Of a stretch of 64,000 nucleotides of DNA, positions 47,834 to 57,334 are shown in pieces. A program made the translations under genes and the position numbers. The stretch is from the NCBI GenBank assembly GCA_035514535.1, contig DATKAZ010000002.1, positions 49,036 to 113,035 on the forward strand, read 5' to 3'. This DNA is from XN24 sp035514535 (GTDB lineage Bacteria > Pseudomonadota > Gammaproteobacteria > Steroidobacterales > XN24). The notes under the pieces were generated by a model, which was not told the origin of the DNA, did not search any database, and worked only from the letters and a program-made list of their open reading frames with translations. Numbering within the stretch: the first letter of the stretch is position 1; every line of letters starts with the position of its first letter.

Positions 47834-48504
47834 GGTTGCTCCTCGAGCCCGGCGCCCGCGATCGTGAAGTGACGGTCGGCTATGCGCTCGATCTGGGCGC
47901 GATCGTGCGCGACCCACAGGACCGGCATGCGCTCGCGGCGCACGTAGTCGCGCAGCCAGGCTTCGACCTCGCGCGCCAGCACCGGGTCCAGGTTGGCGGT
48001 GGGCTCATCGAGCAGCAGCGCGCGCGGTTCGTGCGACAGCGCCCTGAGCACGGCGAGGCGCTGCTTCTCGCCGGACGAGAGTCGGCTGATCTCCCAATCG
48101 AGTGCTGCCTCATCGAGCCCGAAGGCCGCCATGCTGCCGGGCACCGGATCGAGGAAATGCTCCATCACCCGGTCACCCCACCAGCTGCTCTCAGCGGGCA
48201 CCAGCATGACCCAGCCGCGCCAGCAATGCGCCGCCACCGTCGCGCGCCGGTCCGCGCCGATCCCGACCTCGCCTTCGTGGGGCTCGAGGTCCGCGATGGC
48301 CCGCAGCAGGCGGCTCTTGCCGGCGCCGGACTCGCCCGAGATGCACACGATCTCGCCCGGCTCGATTGCCAGCGAGACGTCTCGCAACGGGCCGACAGAG
48401 ATGCCGTGCAGCGCCAGCCGGTCGCGGCCCTCCGCGACGCCGGCCGCTGCAGATTCCTTCGTTGCCGACAAGCTGCCTGCTCCCGGTCCTGGGCGGGACG
48501 CCAT
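47818..48504 (-). CDS. fetA: FetA/YbbL-type ABC transporter ATP-binding protein
   Basis: 228 residues from ATG 48504. Walker A is GESGAGKSRLL, signature LSSGEKQRLAVLRAL, Walker B ALLLDEPTANLD and H-loop WVAHD. The variant signature LSSGEKQR is as in YbbL. It pairs with the FetB permease, with 16-nt overlap. The divergent flavoprotein gene starts 71 nt away; the gap contains GGGGACAGAAACCC, a partial copy of the REP-like repeat. Confidence 0.9.
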   Translation of the reverse strand: MASRPGPGAGSLSATKESAAAGVAEGRDRLALHGISVGPLRDVSLAIEPGEIVCISGESGAGKSRLLRAIADLEPHEGEVGIGADRRATVAAHCWRGWVMLVPAESSWWGDRVMEHFLDPVPGSMAAFGLDEAALDWEISRLSSGEKQRLAVLRALSHEPRALLLDEPTANLDPVLAREVEAWLRDYVRRERMPVLWVAHDRAQIERIADRHFTIAGAGLEEQPCRKA

Positions 48505-48575
48505 GGTAACGGCTGCGCGGTAGTATGGGGACAGAAACCCTTCGGCGGACACGTCCACCCGATAGAATGTCTGCC

Positions 48576-49829
48576 ATGGCGGAGCGGACAAGCGACGTGC
48601 TGATCGTAGGGGGCGGGGTCATCGGCCTCGCCTGCGCCTGGTACCTGCTGCGCGCGGGACGCAGCGTCACGCTGCTGGAGCGCGGACAACCGGGTGACGG
48701 CGCATCGCACGGCAACTGCGGCACCATCACGCCGAGCCACGCGCCGCCGCTGCCGGAGCCCGGCGTCATCGGCCGCGCCCTCAAGTGGATGCTCAAGCCG
48801 GATGCGCCGCTGTACATCCGACCGCGCCTCGATCCCGCTCTGTGGCTCTGGCTGCTGAAGTTCATGGCCCATAGCAATGCCCGCGACCACGCCCGCGGGG
48901 CGCGCATCCGCGCCGGGCTGCTGAATGCCTCGTACCAGGCCCTCGGGCCGCTGCTGGAAGAGGCCGGGATCGAGTGCGCCTTGCAGCGGACCGGATTGCT
49001 GTACGTGTTCCGCGATCCCGCGTACTTCGCGCCGTTCGCGGAACTGCCGGCAACCCTGCGGCCTCTGGGGATCGCGGCCGAGGCCTGGGACGGCGCGCGC
49101 GCCGAGCGCGAGGAACCCGCGCTCCTGCCGGGCGTCGCCGCCGGAATCTGGTTTCCGGGCGATGCCAGCCTGCGGCCCGACCGGTTCGTCGCGGGCCTGG
49201 TGCGCGCCGTCGCGGCGGCGGGCGGCGAGATCGTCACGCAGACGCCGGTGGAGGGATTCGAGGTCGACGGAAAGCGCATCGCGGCCCTGCATGCGGCCGG
49301 CCGCCGCTGGCCGGCCCGCGATGTCGTCCTCGCTACCGGCGCCTGGTCGCCCGGCCTCGCACGCAAGCTCGGCCTGCGCCTGCCCATCCAGCCGGGCAAG
49401 GGGTATTCCCTGACTTTCCCGCGGCCCGCGCTCGCGCCGCGCCACGCACTCGTGCTCAAGGAGCCGAGCGTCTGCGTGACGGCCTGGGAGGACGGCCTGC
49501 GCCTCGGCAGCACGATGGAATTTTCCGGCTACGACGAGCGGCTGAATGCCGTGCGTCTCGCCGCCCTGCGGCGCGGCGCGGCGGAGTTCCTGCATGAGCC
49601 CGGGACGGGTGAACCGACGGAGACCTGGTACGGCTGGCGGCCCATGACCTGGGACGACCTGCCGGTGATCGGCCGGGCGCCGCGCATCCGCAACCTGGTG
49701 GTCGCGACCGGCCACGGCATGCTGGGCGTGAGCATGGCCCCGATCACGGGCATGCTCGTACGCGACCTGTTGCTGGAGCGCAGGCCTGCGATCGATCCTG
49801 AGCCCTTGTCTCCCGCGCGCTTCGCCTGA
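48576..49829 (+). CDS. FAD-dependent D-amino acid dehydrogenase-like oxidoreductase (DadA family)
   Basis: 417 residues from ATG 48576 (48567 also possible). The N-terminal FAD-binding motif is DVLIVGGGVIGLACAWYLLR, then SVTLLERGQPGDGASHGNCG (DAO motif), PIQPGKGYSLTFPRP, and WYGWRPMTWDDLPVIGRAP followed by ATGHGMLGVSMAP at the C-terminus, all typical of DadA. It oxidises D-amino acids, or a related amine, to keto acids and passes electrons to the respiratory chain. Substrate specificity is not resolvable. Confidence 0.9.
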   Translation: MAERTSDVLIVGGGVIGLACAWYLLRAGRSVTLLERGQPGDGASHGNCGTITPSHAPPLPEPGVIGRALKWMLKPDAPLYIRPRLDPALWLWLLKFMAHSNARDHARGARIRAGLLNASYQALGPLLEEAGIECALQRTGLLYVFRDPAYFAPFAELPATLRPLGIAAEAWDGARAEREEPALLPGVAAGIWFPGDASLRPDRFVAGLVRAVAAAGGEIVTQTPVEGFEVDGKRIAALHAAGRRWPARDVVLATGAWSPGLARKLGLRLPIQPGKGYSLTFPRPALAPRHALVLKEPSVCVTAWEDGLRLGSTMEFSGYDERLNAVRLAALRRGAAEFLHEPGTGEPTETWYGWRPMTWDDLPVIGRAPRIRNLVVATGHGMLGVSMAPITGMLVRDLLLERRPAIDPEPLSPARFA

Positions 49830-49929
49830 GCCGCTGCGCCGCCATGTGCCCTCCGCGCCGCGGGCCGCTATCATGCGCCGCGGAAATTTCATCGGGCCAC
49901 GATCGAGGCCCGCTCGCAAGGAACTCCGC

Positions 49930-52900
49930 ATGTATCGAATCTTCCTGCTCCTGTCAGTCCTGATGCTCCCCGTCCTCGCGGCCGCAGAGGCGCCTGGGGA
50001 CGAAGAACCCGACTGGTCGGTCAGCGAACCGCCCGGCGAATGGCAGACGATCACGATCGATACACCCGAGGTGAGCTGGTCGGACGTCGACGTGAGCCCC
50101 GACGGCAGGCATCTCGTGTTCCACATGCTGGGCGACATCTACCGCGTCAGCATCGACGGCGGCGAGGCCGAGGCGCTGACGAACGGCATCGAGTGGAACT
50201 TCCAGCCGCGCTTCAGCCCGGACGGCCGGCGAATCGCGTTCATCAGCGACCGCGACGGCGCCGAGAACATCTGGATCATGGATGCGGACGGCGGCAACCC
50301 GACGCAGGTGAGCAAGGAGCGCGAGCACCTTCTGCACAACCCCGCCTGGTCGCCCGACGGCGACTACATCGCGGCGCGCAAGAACTACGTCTCCCGGCGC
50401 AGCATCCCGGCCGGCGCGATCTGGCTCTATCACCGCGGCGGCGGCGGCGGCGTCGAGCTGGTCGAGCGCCTGCACGGCTCACAGTCACAGAAGAATATCG
50501 CGGAACCGAACTTCTCCCCCGACGGGCGCTACCTGTATTACAGCCAGGATGTCACGGCCGGCGAAGTCTGGGAGTACAACAAGGACGCCAGTACCGGCGT
50601 GTTCGCTATCCGGCGCCTCGACCGGGAGACCGGCAAGACGGAAACCGTCGTCTCGGGCCCGGGCGGCGCGATCCGGCCGGTGGTCTCGCCGGACGGGAAC
50701 AAGCTGGCCTTCGTGCGCCGTAATTCCGAGACGCTCACCAGTCGCCTGGTGGTCAAGGACCTGGACTCCGGCATCGAGCGCACAGTGTACGACGGGCTGG
50801 ACCGCGACAAGCAGGAGACCAGCGGCGACATGGGCAATTACCCTGCCTATAACTGGCTCCCGGACGGCAGCGGCCTCGTGTTCTGGTCCGGCGGCGGGTT
50901 CCATCGCGTCGGCCTCGATGGCAGCCACCGCCCGATCGAGGTTCACGTCCGCGCCGACAAGAAGATTCACCCGGCCCTGCAGCGCAAGGTCTCGGTCGAC
51001 GCCGAGGAGTTCGACGTGCGGATGCTGCGCTGGACGCAGCTGAGCCCGGACGGACGGACCGCCGTCTACCAGGCCCTGGGCCACCTCTGGGTGCACGACC
51101 TCGCGCGCGACCAGCGGCGACGCCTGACCAACCAGTCCGAGCACTGGGAGTTTCATCCCTCGTTTTCTCCCGATGGGCGCCACGTCGTCTACACGACCTA
51201 CGAGGACGAGGCCCTCGGCTCGGTCAGGATTGTGCCGCTCGGCGGCGGCCGCGGCCGCGTGCTCACGACCGCGCCCGGGCACTACGTCGAACCGGCCTTT
51301 TCGCCCGACGGGCGGCAGGTCGCGTTCCGCAAGATCACCGGCGGCTATCTCACCTCGCCCAACTGGTCGCAGGAGCCGGGCCTGTATGTCGTCGACGCCG
51401 ACGGCCGGAATCTCCGCCGCGTGCTCGACAAGGGCGCGCGGCCGCAGTTCTCCGCCGACGGCACGCGCCTGCTGCATTCGCGCAGCACCGACAAGAATCA
51501 CCTCGCGCTGTACAGCACGGATCTCGAGGGCCGCGACGAGCGCCAGCACCTGGCGGGCGAATGGATCACCGAGTACCGGGTTTCGCCGGACGGCCGCTGG
51601 GTGGCGTTCGCTGAGCACTACAATACCTATGTCGCGCCGTTCTTCCCGGCGGGCAAGTCGGTAACGCTCGACGGCGACACCAAGGCCTTCCCGGTGCGGC
51701 AGGTCTCCGCGCGCGGCGGCGAGGTGCTGCACTGGTCGGGTGACAGCAATACGCTCCGCTGGTCCTACGGCGCGCGGATCTACGAGCGCAAGCTGTCCGA
51801 TGCCTTCGCGTTCCTGGAGGGCGCGCCGGAGGAATTGCCCGAGCCGGTCGTCGAGGGGCGCGATTTCTCCTTCCGCGCGCAGGCCGACCGTCCCGATGGG
51901 CGGATCGCGCTGGTCGGCGGACGCATTGTCACCATGCGTGACGCCTACGCCACCGAGGAGGTCATCGAAAACGGCGTGGTGCTGGTCGAGGGACGGCACA
52001 TCCGCGCGGTCGGCCCGGCGGACGAGATCGAGGTGCCGGCGGGCTACCGGTTCTTTGATGCGGCCGGCAAGACCATCGTCCCGGGACTGATCGATGCGCA
52101 CGCGCACGGCGGCCTGAGCAACAACCAGCTGCAGCCGCGCCGCAACTGGATGCAGTACGCCAACCTGGCCTTCGGCGTCACCACCATCCACGACCCCTCG
52201 AACGACAACTGGTCGTTCTTCTCCGCGGCGGAGCTGCAGCGGGCCGGTCTCATGACGGCACCGCGGATGTTCTCGACCGGGCGCATTCTCTACGGCGCGC
52301 TGGCTGCCGGCGTGACGGCGAAGATCGACGACTACGAGGATGCCGAGTTCCACGTCCGGCGCCAGCAGGACCAGGGCGCGATCTCAGTGAAAAGCTACAA
52401 CTACCTGCGCCGCGACCAGCGCCAGCAGGTGCTCGAGGCGGGCCGCGAGCTCGATGTCCTCGTCGTGCCCGAGGGCGGGATGCGGCTCGAGCAGAACTTG
52501 AGCCAGATCGTCGACGGCCACACCGGGATCGAGCACAGCCTGTCGATTCAGCTGATCTACGAGGATATCCTGCAGCTCTGGTCACAGACCGACGTCGTGT
52601 ACTCGCCGACCTTCGTCGTGGGCTACGGCGGCCTGTGGGGTGAGACCTACTGGTACGACCGCACCGAGGTCTGGAAGAACGAGCGCCTCATGGCCTTCAC
52701 GCCCGAGTCGGTCGTCCATCCGCGGGCGATTCGCCGGCCCACCGCGCCCGACGAGCACTACAACCACATCCAGGTCGCCGCGATGGCGAAGAAACTCAAC
52801 GAGCGTGGCGTCCCCGTCGTGATCGGCGCGCACGGCCAGCGCGCGGGCCTGGCCGCGCACTGGGAGATCTGGATCATGGTGCAGGGCGGCTTCACGCCGT

Positions 52901-53226
52901 TCGAGGCGCTGCGCGGCGCGACCATCGACGGCGCGCGCTATTTCGGCATGGACGCGGAAATCGGCTCGCTCGAGGCGGGCAAGCTTGCGGATCTCATCGT
53001 CATCGACGGCGACCCGCTGGCCGACATCCGCGACAGCGAGAAGGTGGCCTGGACGATGCTCAACGGGCGCCTCTACGAGGCCGCGACGATGAATCAGCTC
53101 GCCCCTGCGGTGGCGCCGCGCGGGTCGTTCTTCTTCGAACTTGAAGGCGGCGATGCCTGGCAGCCCGCGACCATGCAGTACTTCCACGAGCTCGGCGACG
53201 TGCTCGGCTGGCATTGCCGGCACTAG
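49930..53226 (+). CDS. Exported TolB-like β-propeller plus amidohydrolase fusion
   Basis: 1098 residues from ATG 49930. A signal peptide (RIFLLLSVLMLPVLAAAEA) is followed by WD40-like PD40/TolB repeats (about residues 40-620) marked by FSPDGRRIAFISDRDG, WSPDGDYIAA, FSPDGRHVVYTTYEDE and FSPDGRQVAFRK. From about 655 a metal-dependent amidohydrolase starts (RIALVGGRIVTM), with PGLIDAHAHGG (HxH), KSYNYLRRDQRQ (the Lys), GIEHSLSIQ, and GAHGQRAGLAAHWEIWIM. The tail EAGKLADLIVIDGDPL is typical of the imidazolonepropionase-like group. It is probably a periplasmic dipeptidase-like hydrolase. The substrate is unknown. Confidence 0.9.
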   Translation: MYRIFLLLSVLMLPVLAAAEAPGDEEPDWSVSEPPGEWQTITIDTPEVSWSDVDVSPDGRHLVFHMLGDIYRVSIDGGEAEALTNGIEWNFQPRFSPDGRRIAFISDRDGAENIWIMDADGGNPTQVSKEREHLLHNPAWSPDGDYIAARKNYVSRRSIPAGAIWLYHRGGGGGVELVERLHGSQSQKNIAEPNFSPDGRYLYYSQDVTAGEVWEYNKDASTGVFAIRRLDRETGKTETVVSGPGGAIRPVVSPDGNKLAFVRRNSETLTSRLVVKDLDSGIERTVYDGLDRDKQETSGDMGNYPAYNWLPDGSGLVFWSGGGFHRVGLDGSHRPIEVHVRADKKIHPALQRKVSVDAEEFDVRMLRWTQLSPDGRTAVYQALGHLWVHDLARDQRRRLTNQSEHWEFHPSFSPDGRHVVYTTYEDEALGSVRIVPLGGGRGRVLTTAPGHYVEPAFSPDGRQVAFRKITGGYLTSPNWSQEPGLYVVDADGRNLRRVLDKGARPQFSADGTRLLHSRSTDKNHLALYSTDLEGRDERQHLAGEWITEYRVSPDGRWVAFAEHYNTYVAPFFPAGKSVTLDGDTKAFPVRQVSARGGEVLHWSGDSNTLRWSYGARIYERKLSDAFAFLEGAPEELPEPVVEGRDFSFRAQADRPDGRIALVGGRIVTMRDAYATEEVIENGVVLVEGRHIRAVGPADEIEVPAGYRFFDAAGKTIVPGLIDAHAHGGLSNNQLQPRRNWMQYANLAFGVTTIHDPSNDNWSFFSAAELQRAGLMTAPRMFSTGRILYGALAAGVTAKIDDYEDAEFHVRRQQDQGAISVKSYNYLRRDQRQQVLEAGRELDVLVVPEGGMRLEQNLSQIVDGHTGIEHSLSIQLIYEDILQLWSQTDVVYSPTFVVGYGGLWGETYWYDRTEVWKNERLMAFTPESVVHPRAIRRPTAPDEHYNHIQVAAMAKKLNERGVPVVIGAHGQRAGLAAHWEIWIMVQGGFTPFEALRGATIDGARYFGMDAEIGSLEAGKLADLIVIDGDPLADIRDSEKVAWTMLNGRLYEAATMNQLAPAVAPRGSFFFELEGGDAWQPATMQYFHELGDVLGWHCRH

Positions 53227-53253
53227 GGCCTGTTCACACTTGGCCGGTCGCCG

Positions 53254-54621
53254 TTACTCGGCCGGGATGAGGGTGAACTCGACGCGGTTGTTCAGCTCGG
53301 CGATGCGGTTCCATTCGCCGGCGGTGCGGATGCTGGGCGGAAACGGGTAGCGGCGCACCGAGTCGCGCGTGCCGTGCACGACGAGTTGCACGCTGATGTC
53401 TCCCGCGTTCACCAGTGGTGAGCTGGCGAGGAAGTTGGCAAAGCCCACGGACTGGCGCTCGCTGATCGATCTCGACATGCCCAGCGGGTGGCCGAACAGG
53501 GCGCAATCGATGATCGGCGCATCCGGGTCCGCAATCCGGTAGTTCCCGTTCGGGTCGTTCACCATGCAGAACTCGCCGAGGTGGGAATCCAGCTGCACGG
53601 TCCCCGTGAACCCGATCGCCGCGAGACGGCCGAGCAACTCCTGGAGCCGCTCGAGGCGCGTGTCGTCGAACGGCATCTCGTCGTGGGCAAAGTGATTCCC
53701 CTGGTTGACGGCCCATTGCAGCGCTTCCACCAGTGCCAGGTAGCGCGAGTCCGCTTCGAAACGCTCGACGTCGACGTTCGAGATCAGGTCCTCACGCAGT
53801 GATTCGACTTCCGTCGCGTGCTGCTCGGCGGTGGCGGCGAGGCGCGCATTTTCCTCGGCCAGGCCGTCGCGCTCATGCCACGCCTGGGTCAACATCAGAA
53901 ACAGGATCACCGCGGGCAGCAAGCCGAGCAACAGCAGCAGGACGAGCACGCCGCTGCCGACGGCAGCCCGCGGCGGCACTTCCAGGGCCTGCTGGGCCTC
54001 GTCGGACTGCTGTTTCGCGTGAATCTCTTCCGCGACCCGCTTGGCGAAATCGCGATTGCTGGCGAGGATGTCGGAGCGCAGCTCGAGATGCTGGTCCTGC
54101 AGGACGCGCGTGATGAGCGCCTGGATCGACATGCCCAGCGCCTGGCGCTCCAGCATCAGGTCGGTGTCGTCGTCGGGCTCCTGTTTGGCGCGCGCCGCGG
54201 CCCGCGGCTTGGCGTCGGCCTTGCGGCGGCGGCGTCCGGCCCGCCTGTCCTCCACGAGGCCGAGCTTCAGCAACATGTCGAACAGCACGCCGGGCTGGAC
54301 TTCCTTCGGCAGCACGTCGACGGCACCGAGGGCGCGCGCCTGGCCGATGTAAACCTCGCCTTCCTTGGCCGTATACATCATGACCGGGATCATCGCCGTG
54401 CGCGGATCGGCCTTGATGACCGACACCGCCTCGAAGCCGTCCATCCCCGGCATGGTGTGATCCATGAAGATGACGTCGACCACCTGGTGCTTCAGGAAGT
54501 CGATCGCCTCTTCGCCGGATTCAGCGAATTCCACCTCGATGCCCTGGCGCTCGAGCAGGCCCTTGAGGGCCAGCCGGGCAGATTTCGAGTCATCGACGAC
54601 GAGCGCGCGTTTCTTCGTCAT
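53254..54621 (-). CDS. Membrane-bound receiver protein with OmpA-like C-terminal domain
   Basis: 455 residues from ATG 54621. Residues 1-125 form a receiver domain: acidic Asp10 and Asp11 in ALVVDDSKSARLAL, phospho-acceptor Asp54 in FMDHTMPGMDG, and a conserved Lys in YTAKEG. A basic linker, a helical region, and a membrane helix (GVLVLLLLLGLLPAVILFLML, about 225-245) follow. A coiled coil (GLAEENARLAATAEQHATEVE) leads to a C-terminal periplasmic domain ending LVVHGTRDSVRRY and NRIAELNNRVEFTL, which resembles the end of OmpA/MotB-like domains. Cytoplasmic phosphorylation could be transmitted across the membrane. No kinase gene is adjacent. Confidence 0.85.
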   Translation of the reverse strand: MTKKRALVVDDSKSARLALKGLLERQGIEVEFAESGEEAIDFLKHQVVDVIFMDHTMPGMDGFEAVSVIKADPRTAMIPVMMYTAKEGEVYIGQARALGAVDVLPKEVQPGVLFDMLLKLGLVEDRRAGRRRRKADAKPRAAARAKQEPDDDTDLMLERQALGMSIQALITRVLQDQHLELRSDILASNRDFAKRVAEEIHAKQQSDEAQQALEVPPRAAVGSGVLVLLLLLGLLPAVILFLMLTQAWHERDGLAEENARLAATAEQHATEVESLREDLISNVDVERFEADSRYLALVEALQWAVNQGNHFAHDEMPFDDTRLERLQELLGRLAAIGFTGTVQLDSHLGEFCMVNDPNGNYRIADPDAPIIDCALFGHPLGMSRSISERQSVGFANFLASSPLVNAGDISVQLVVHGTRDSVRRYPFPPSIRTAGEWNRIAELNNRVEFTLIPAE

Positions 54622-54684
54622 GGCGACACTTTGTTTCACTTTGCGCACTTAGTCCAGACCCCGGCCACCTGATAACCTTGGCGG

Positions 54685-55038
54685 ATGCGCCGCAGGGAAT
54701 TCGAACGCATCGTCGATGAGGCACTTCGCAGTCTGCCCGACTGGGCCCGGGAGCGCATCGACAACCTGCGCGTGGTGGTCGAGGAATGGCCGACCGTGGA
54801 GCAGGACCCGGACGACGAGGGCCTGCTGGGACTCTACGACGGCATCGCCCTCCCGGAACGCGGGCTGGACTACGTCGACGTCATGCCGGATACGATCTGG
54901 ATCTTTCGCCAGCCCCACCTCGCCCTCGAACTGCCGGAGGATGCGCTGCGCGAGGAGATCAGGCGCACCGTGTTGCACGAGGTCGCGCACTATTTCGGGC
55001 TGGATGACAGTCATCTCGACGAGATCGGCTGGGGCTGA
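54685..55038 (+). CDS. Zincin-like metallopeptidase family protein (DUF1025/PF06262)
   Basis: 117 residues. The active-site motif HEVAHYFGLDDSHLDEIG (about 98-115) has an HExxH zinc site and a downstream His/Asp. The N-terminal FERIVDEALRSLPDWARERI and YDGIALPERG, and the segment TIWIFRQP, are characteristic of this small single-domain family of unknown substrate. It is divergent from the receiver protein gene and convergent with the DUF2207 gene (1-nt gap). Confidence 0.9.
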   Translation: MRRREFERIVDEALRSLPDWARERIDNLRVVVEEWPTVEQDPDDEGLLGLYDGIALPERGLDYVDVMPDTIWIFRQPHLALELPEDALREEIRRTVLHEVAHYFGLDDSHLDEIGWG

Positions 55039-55039
55039 A

Positions 55040-56731
55040 CTACCATCCGCCGCCTCCACCGCCACCACCGCCGCCGCCGGACGATCCTCCTCCGCCGCCG
55101 CCCGAGCTCGATCCGGGCGGCGTCGAGGCCGAGGAGATCGCCGCGTTGAGCGAGGCGCCGACGCCCGCCGTGAAGTGGCCCAGCTGGCGCGGGTTGAAGT
55201 CCCCACCGTACCAGCGGAGCTGATAGCCGCTACCGTCCGCGGCGGCGAGCCCGGCGAACACCGCGGCGAATTTCTCCGCCCACCGCTGTTCTACGCCGAG
55301 CGCGAGCGCGAACGGCAGATAGCGCTCGAACAGCTCCGGCGTCCTGGCCGGCGGATTGCGCAGGTTCAGCTCGTCTTTCTCCGCCACCTCGAGATACATG
55401 CGAAACCCCTCCAGCTTGTCCATCAGCCGGCGGCCGAGGGCGGTCGGCGCGGGCAGCAAGTGATAGAACAATACATGGGCGGCCGCCAGCACGATGAACA
55501 CCGCGGCGACCGCGGGCGTGAACGCGCCGAGCATATTGATGGCGAGCGCCAGCGCGATTGCGGCTACGATCGAGGGTGCGAGGAGCATCGAATTGGTGAA
55601 GAAATACCTCTTCTGGTAGTCGCGCCGCAGCGACTTCCGGTGCGCAAGCTTCGCTCGCCGCAACACCGCGTGATTGCTCTTTTCCATCTCGACGTAGCGG
55701 TCCGCGGCGAACAGGGCGTCGAGCAGCGCCTTTTCTCCCGCCGCCAAGGGATGCTGCGACTTGCCCACGCGCAGCGTGTACTTGCCGTCTGCTTCCTCGA
55801 TTGACAGGTAACCCTTCACGGCGAGGCTGAGGATCGCAGCCGTGAAGGCGCGGTCATCGTATTTCATCCGCAAGATGAACCGGGCCGATGCCGGAGAATA
55901 GCCGGGCGGCGGCTCATAGTGCGGAAAGATCACGCCGGCGCGCGGGTCACGGCCATGGTTCAGCCAGGCCCACAGCAGGTAGCCGAGGATCAGCAACGCC
56001 CCGGTGCCGGCCAGCAGCAGGCCGCGATTGTCCGCGAGCATCATCTGCAGCCGCTCGGCGCGACCCGGCTCGTGGACGTAGCCCTTGGGCCAGCCGACCA
56101 CGACGGTCAGCCCCTCGCGCGCGCCGAGGCTCCGCGTCGCGACGAAGCTCACCTCGTCTCCCGACACCGCCACGGCATAACTCTGCTCCGTGCTGCCCGG
56201 TGGCCCCGTGTAAGCATCCGGCGTCACCTCGCCCATCGGTACGTCAGCGGGGAGGCGCACGACGGCGCCGGCCCGCTCGGTCGGGAAGTCCCAGCCGTTG
56301 CCGGTGACGTTCCAGTACAGCTCGTCGTGGGCTTCGAAATAGCCGAGCTGGCGGTCGGTACGATAGCGGATCGTGTACTCGTGCCGACCGGGCTCGACGA
56401 ATACGTCGGCGCGGCCCGCATAGACGCGCACGCCATTCGCATGCCGCTCGGTATGGAAAGGCTCGGAGCGGCCGTTGCGCGTGACCGCCAGCACCTCGAA
56501 GCCGACGCGGTAGCGGTTGCCGAGGCGATCCCGGTAGTCGGTGGGGAAATCCCGGTAGATGCCGCGCCGGATGAGCTGCCCGGCCGCTTCGACGACGATG
56601 GTTTCCGTGACGGTCATCGAAGCGTCGGCGTGTACCTCGATCTCGCTGTGGTAATCGATGATGCGCTCGGCCGCCAGGGCAGGCACGGCGCAGGCCAGCC
56701 CGGCCACCAGCAGGGTCGCGGCCCGCCACAC
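55040..56731 (-). CDS. DUF2207 membrane protein with Gly-rich C-terminus
   Basis: 563 residues, GTG 56731 just after the lemA stop (1-nt gap). A signal peptide (LLVAGLACAVPALA) precedes the extracytoplasmic DUF2207 domain (IIDYHSEIEVHADASMTVTE, VYAGRADVFVEPGRHEYTIRY), a membrane helix (GLLLAGTGALLILGYLLWAW), a cytosolic part (YDDRAFTAAILSLAVKGYLSIEE), and two further helices. It ends in SSGGGGGG-type tracts, a hydrophilic glycine-rich tail found in YgcG/DUF2207 proteins. It pairs with LemA in the same operon. Confidence 0.92.
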   Translation of the reverse strand: MWRAATLLVAGLACAVPALAAERIIDYHSEIEVHADASMTVTETIVVEAAGQLIRRGIYRDFPTDYRDRLGNRYRVGFEVLAVTRNGRSEPFHTERHANGVRVYAGRADVFVEPGRHEYTIRYRTDRQLGYFEAHDELYWNVTGNGWDFPTERAGAVVRLPADVPMGEVTPDAYTGPPGSTEQSYAVAVSGDEVSFVATRSLGAREGLTVVVGWPKGYVHEPGRAERLQMMLADNRGLLLAGTGALLILGYLLWAWLNHGRDPRAGVIFPHYEPPPGYSPASARFILRMKYDDRAFTAAILSLAVKGYLSIEEADGKYTLRVGKSQHPLAAGEKALLDALFAADRYVEMEKSNHAVLRRAKLAHRKSLRRDYQKRYFFTNSMLLAPSIVAAIALALAINMLGAFTPAVAAVFIVLAAAHVLFYHLLPAPTALGRRLMDKLEGFRMYLEVAEKDELNLRNPPARTPELFERYLPFALALGVEQRWAEKFAAVFAGLAAADGSGYQLRWYGGDFNPRQLGHFTAGVGASLNAAISSASTPPGSSSGGGGGGSSGGGGGGGGGGGW

Positions 56732-56732
56732 C

Positions 56733-57287
56733 TCAGGAAAGCTCCAGGCGCGGGGCTGCCCGCACCTCGGCGTCGTCCACCGCGAAGAACTCGGCCGGCG
56801 CGAAGACCAGCGTCCGCGCTACCAGCATGTCAGGAAAGGTCTCGATGCGCGTGTTGTAGTTGCGCACGGCGCCGTTGTAGAAGCGGCGCGCGTATTGCAG
56901 CTGGTCCTCGGTATCGACGAGATCGCGCTGCAGCTGCAGGAAATTCTCGTCGGCCTTCAGGTCCGGGTAGGACTCGGCCAGCGCGATCAGGCGATGCAGG
57001 CCCGACTCCATCTCGTCCTCGAGCCGCGCCTTGTCCCGCAGGCTGCCGGCGGCCACGGCGCGGCTCCTCAGTTCCGTCACCGCAGTAAGCGTGGCGCGCT
57101 CGTAATCCGCGTAGGCGCGCACGGCCGCGACGAGGCGCGGCACGAGGTCGTGGCGCCGCGTGAGCTGCACGTCGATGTCGCTCCAGGCGGCGCGCACCTG
57201 GTTACGATCCCTGACCAGCCGGTTGAAGATCAGCACGCCCCAGAGGACGAGCCCGGCGAGCGAAACGAACAGGAAGGTCTGTCCCAC
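56733..57287 (-). CDS. lemA: LemA family protein
   Basis: 184 residues; GTG 57287 with GGAG 5 nt upstream. One N-terminal membrane helix (FLFVSLAGLVLWGVLIF), then the helical LemA domain: LVRDRNQVRAAWSDIDVQLTRR, DLVPRLVAAVRAYADYERATL, AESYPDLKADENFLQLQRDL, and ARRFYNGAVRNYNTRIETFP. LemA is a coiled bundle with N-out or N-in topology of unknown function, often adjacent to DUF2207 or TPM-domain proteins, as here. Confidence 0.95.
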   Translation of the reverse strand: MGQTFLFVSLAGLVLWGVLIFNRLVRDRNQVRAAWSDIDVQLTRRHDLVPRLVAAVRAYADYERATLTAVTELRSRAVAAGSLRDKARLEDEMESGLHRLIALAESYPDLKADENFLQLQRDLVDTEDQLQYARRFYNGAVRNYNTRIETFPDMLVARTLVFAPAEFFAVDDAEVRAAPRLELS

Positions 57288-57334
57288 GAGAACTCCGGCG
57301 CCTGGCGTCGCCGCGGAGTATAGCCCGTTCCGGC

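Noticed and set aside
50485..52353. A 622-codon minus-strand frame
   Set aside because: Antisense to the TolB-amidohydrolase gene, no conserved motif; typical of high-GC third-position bias.
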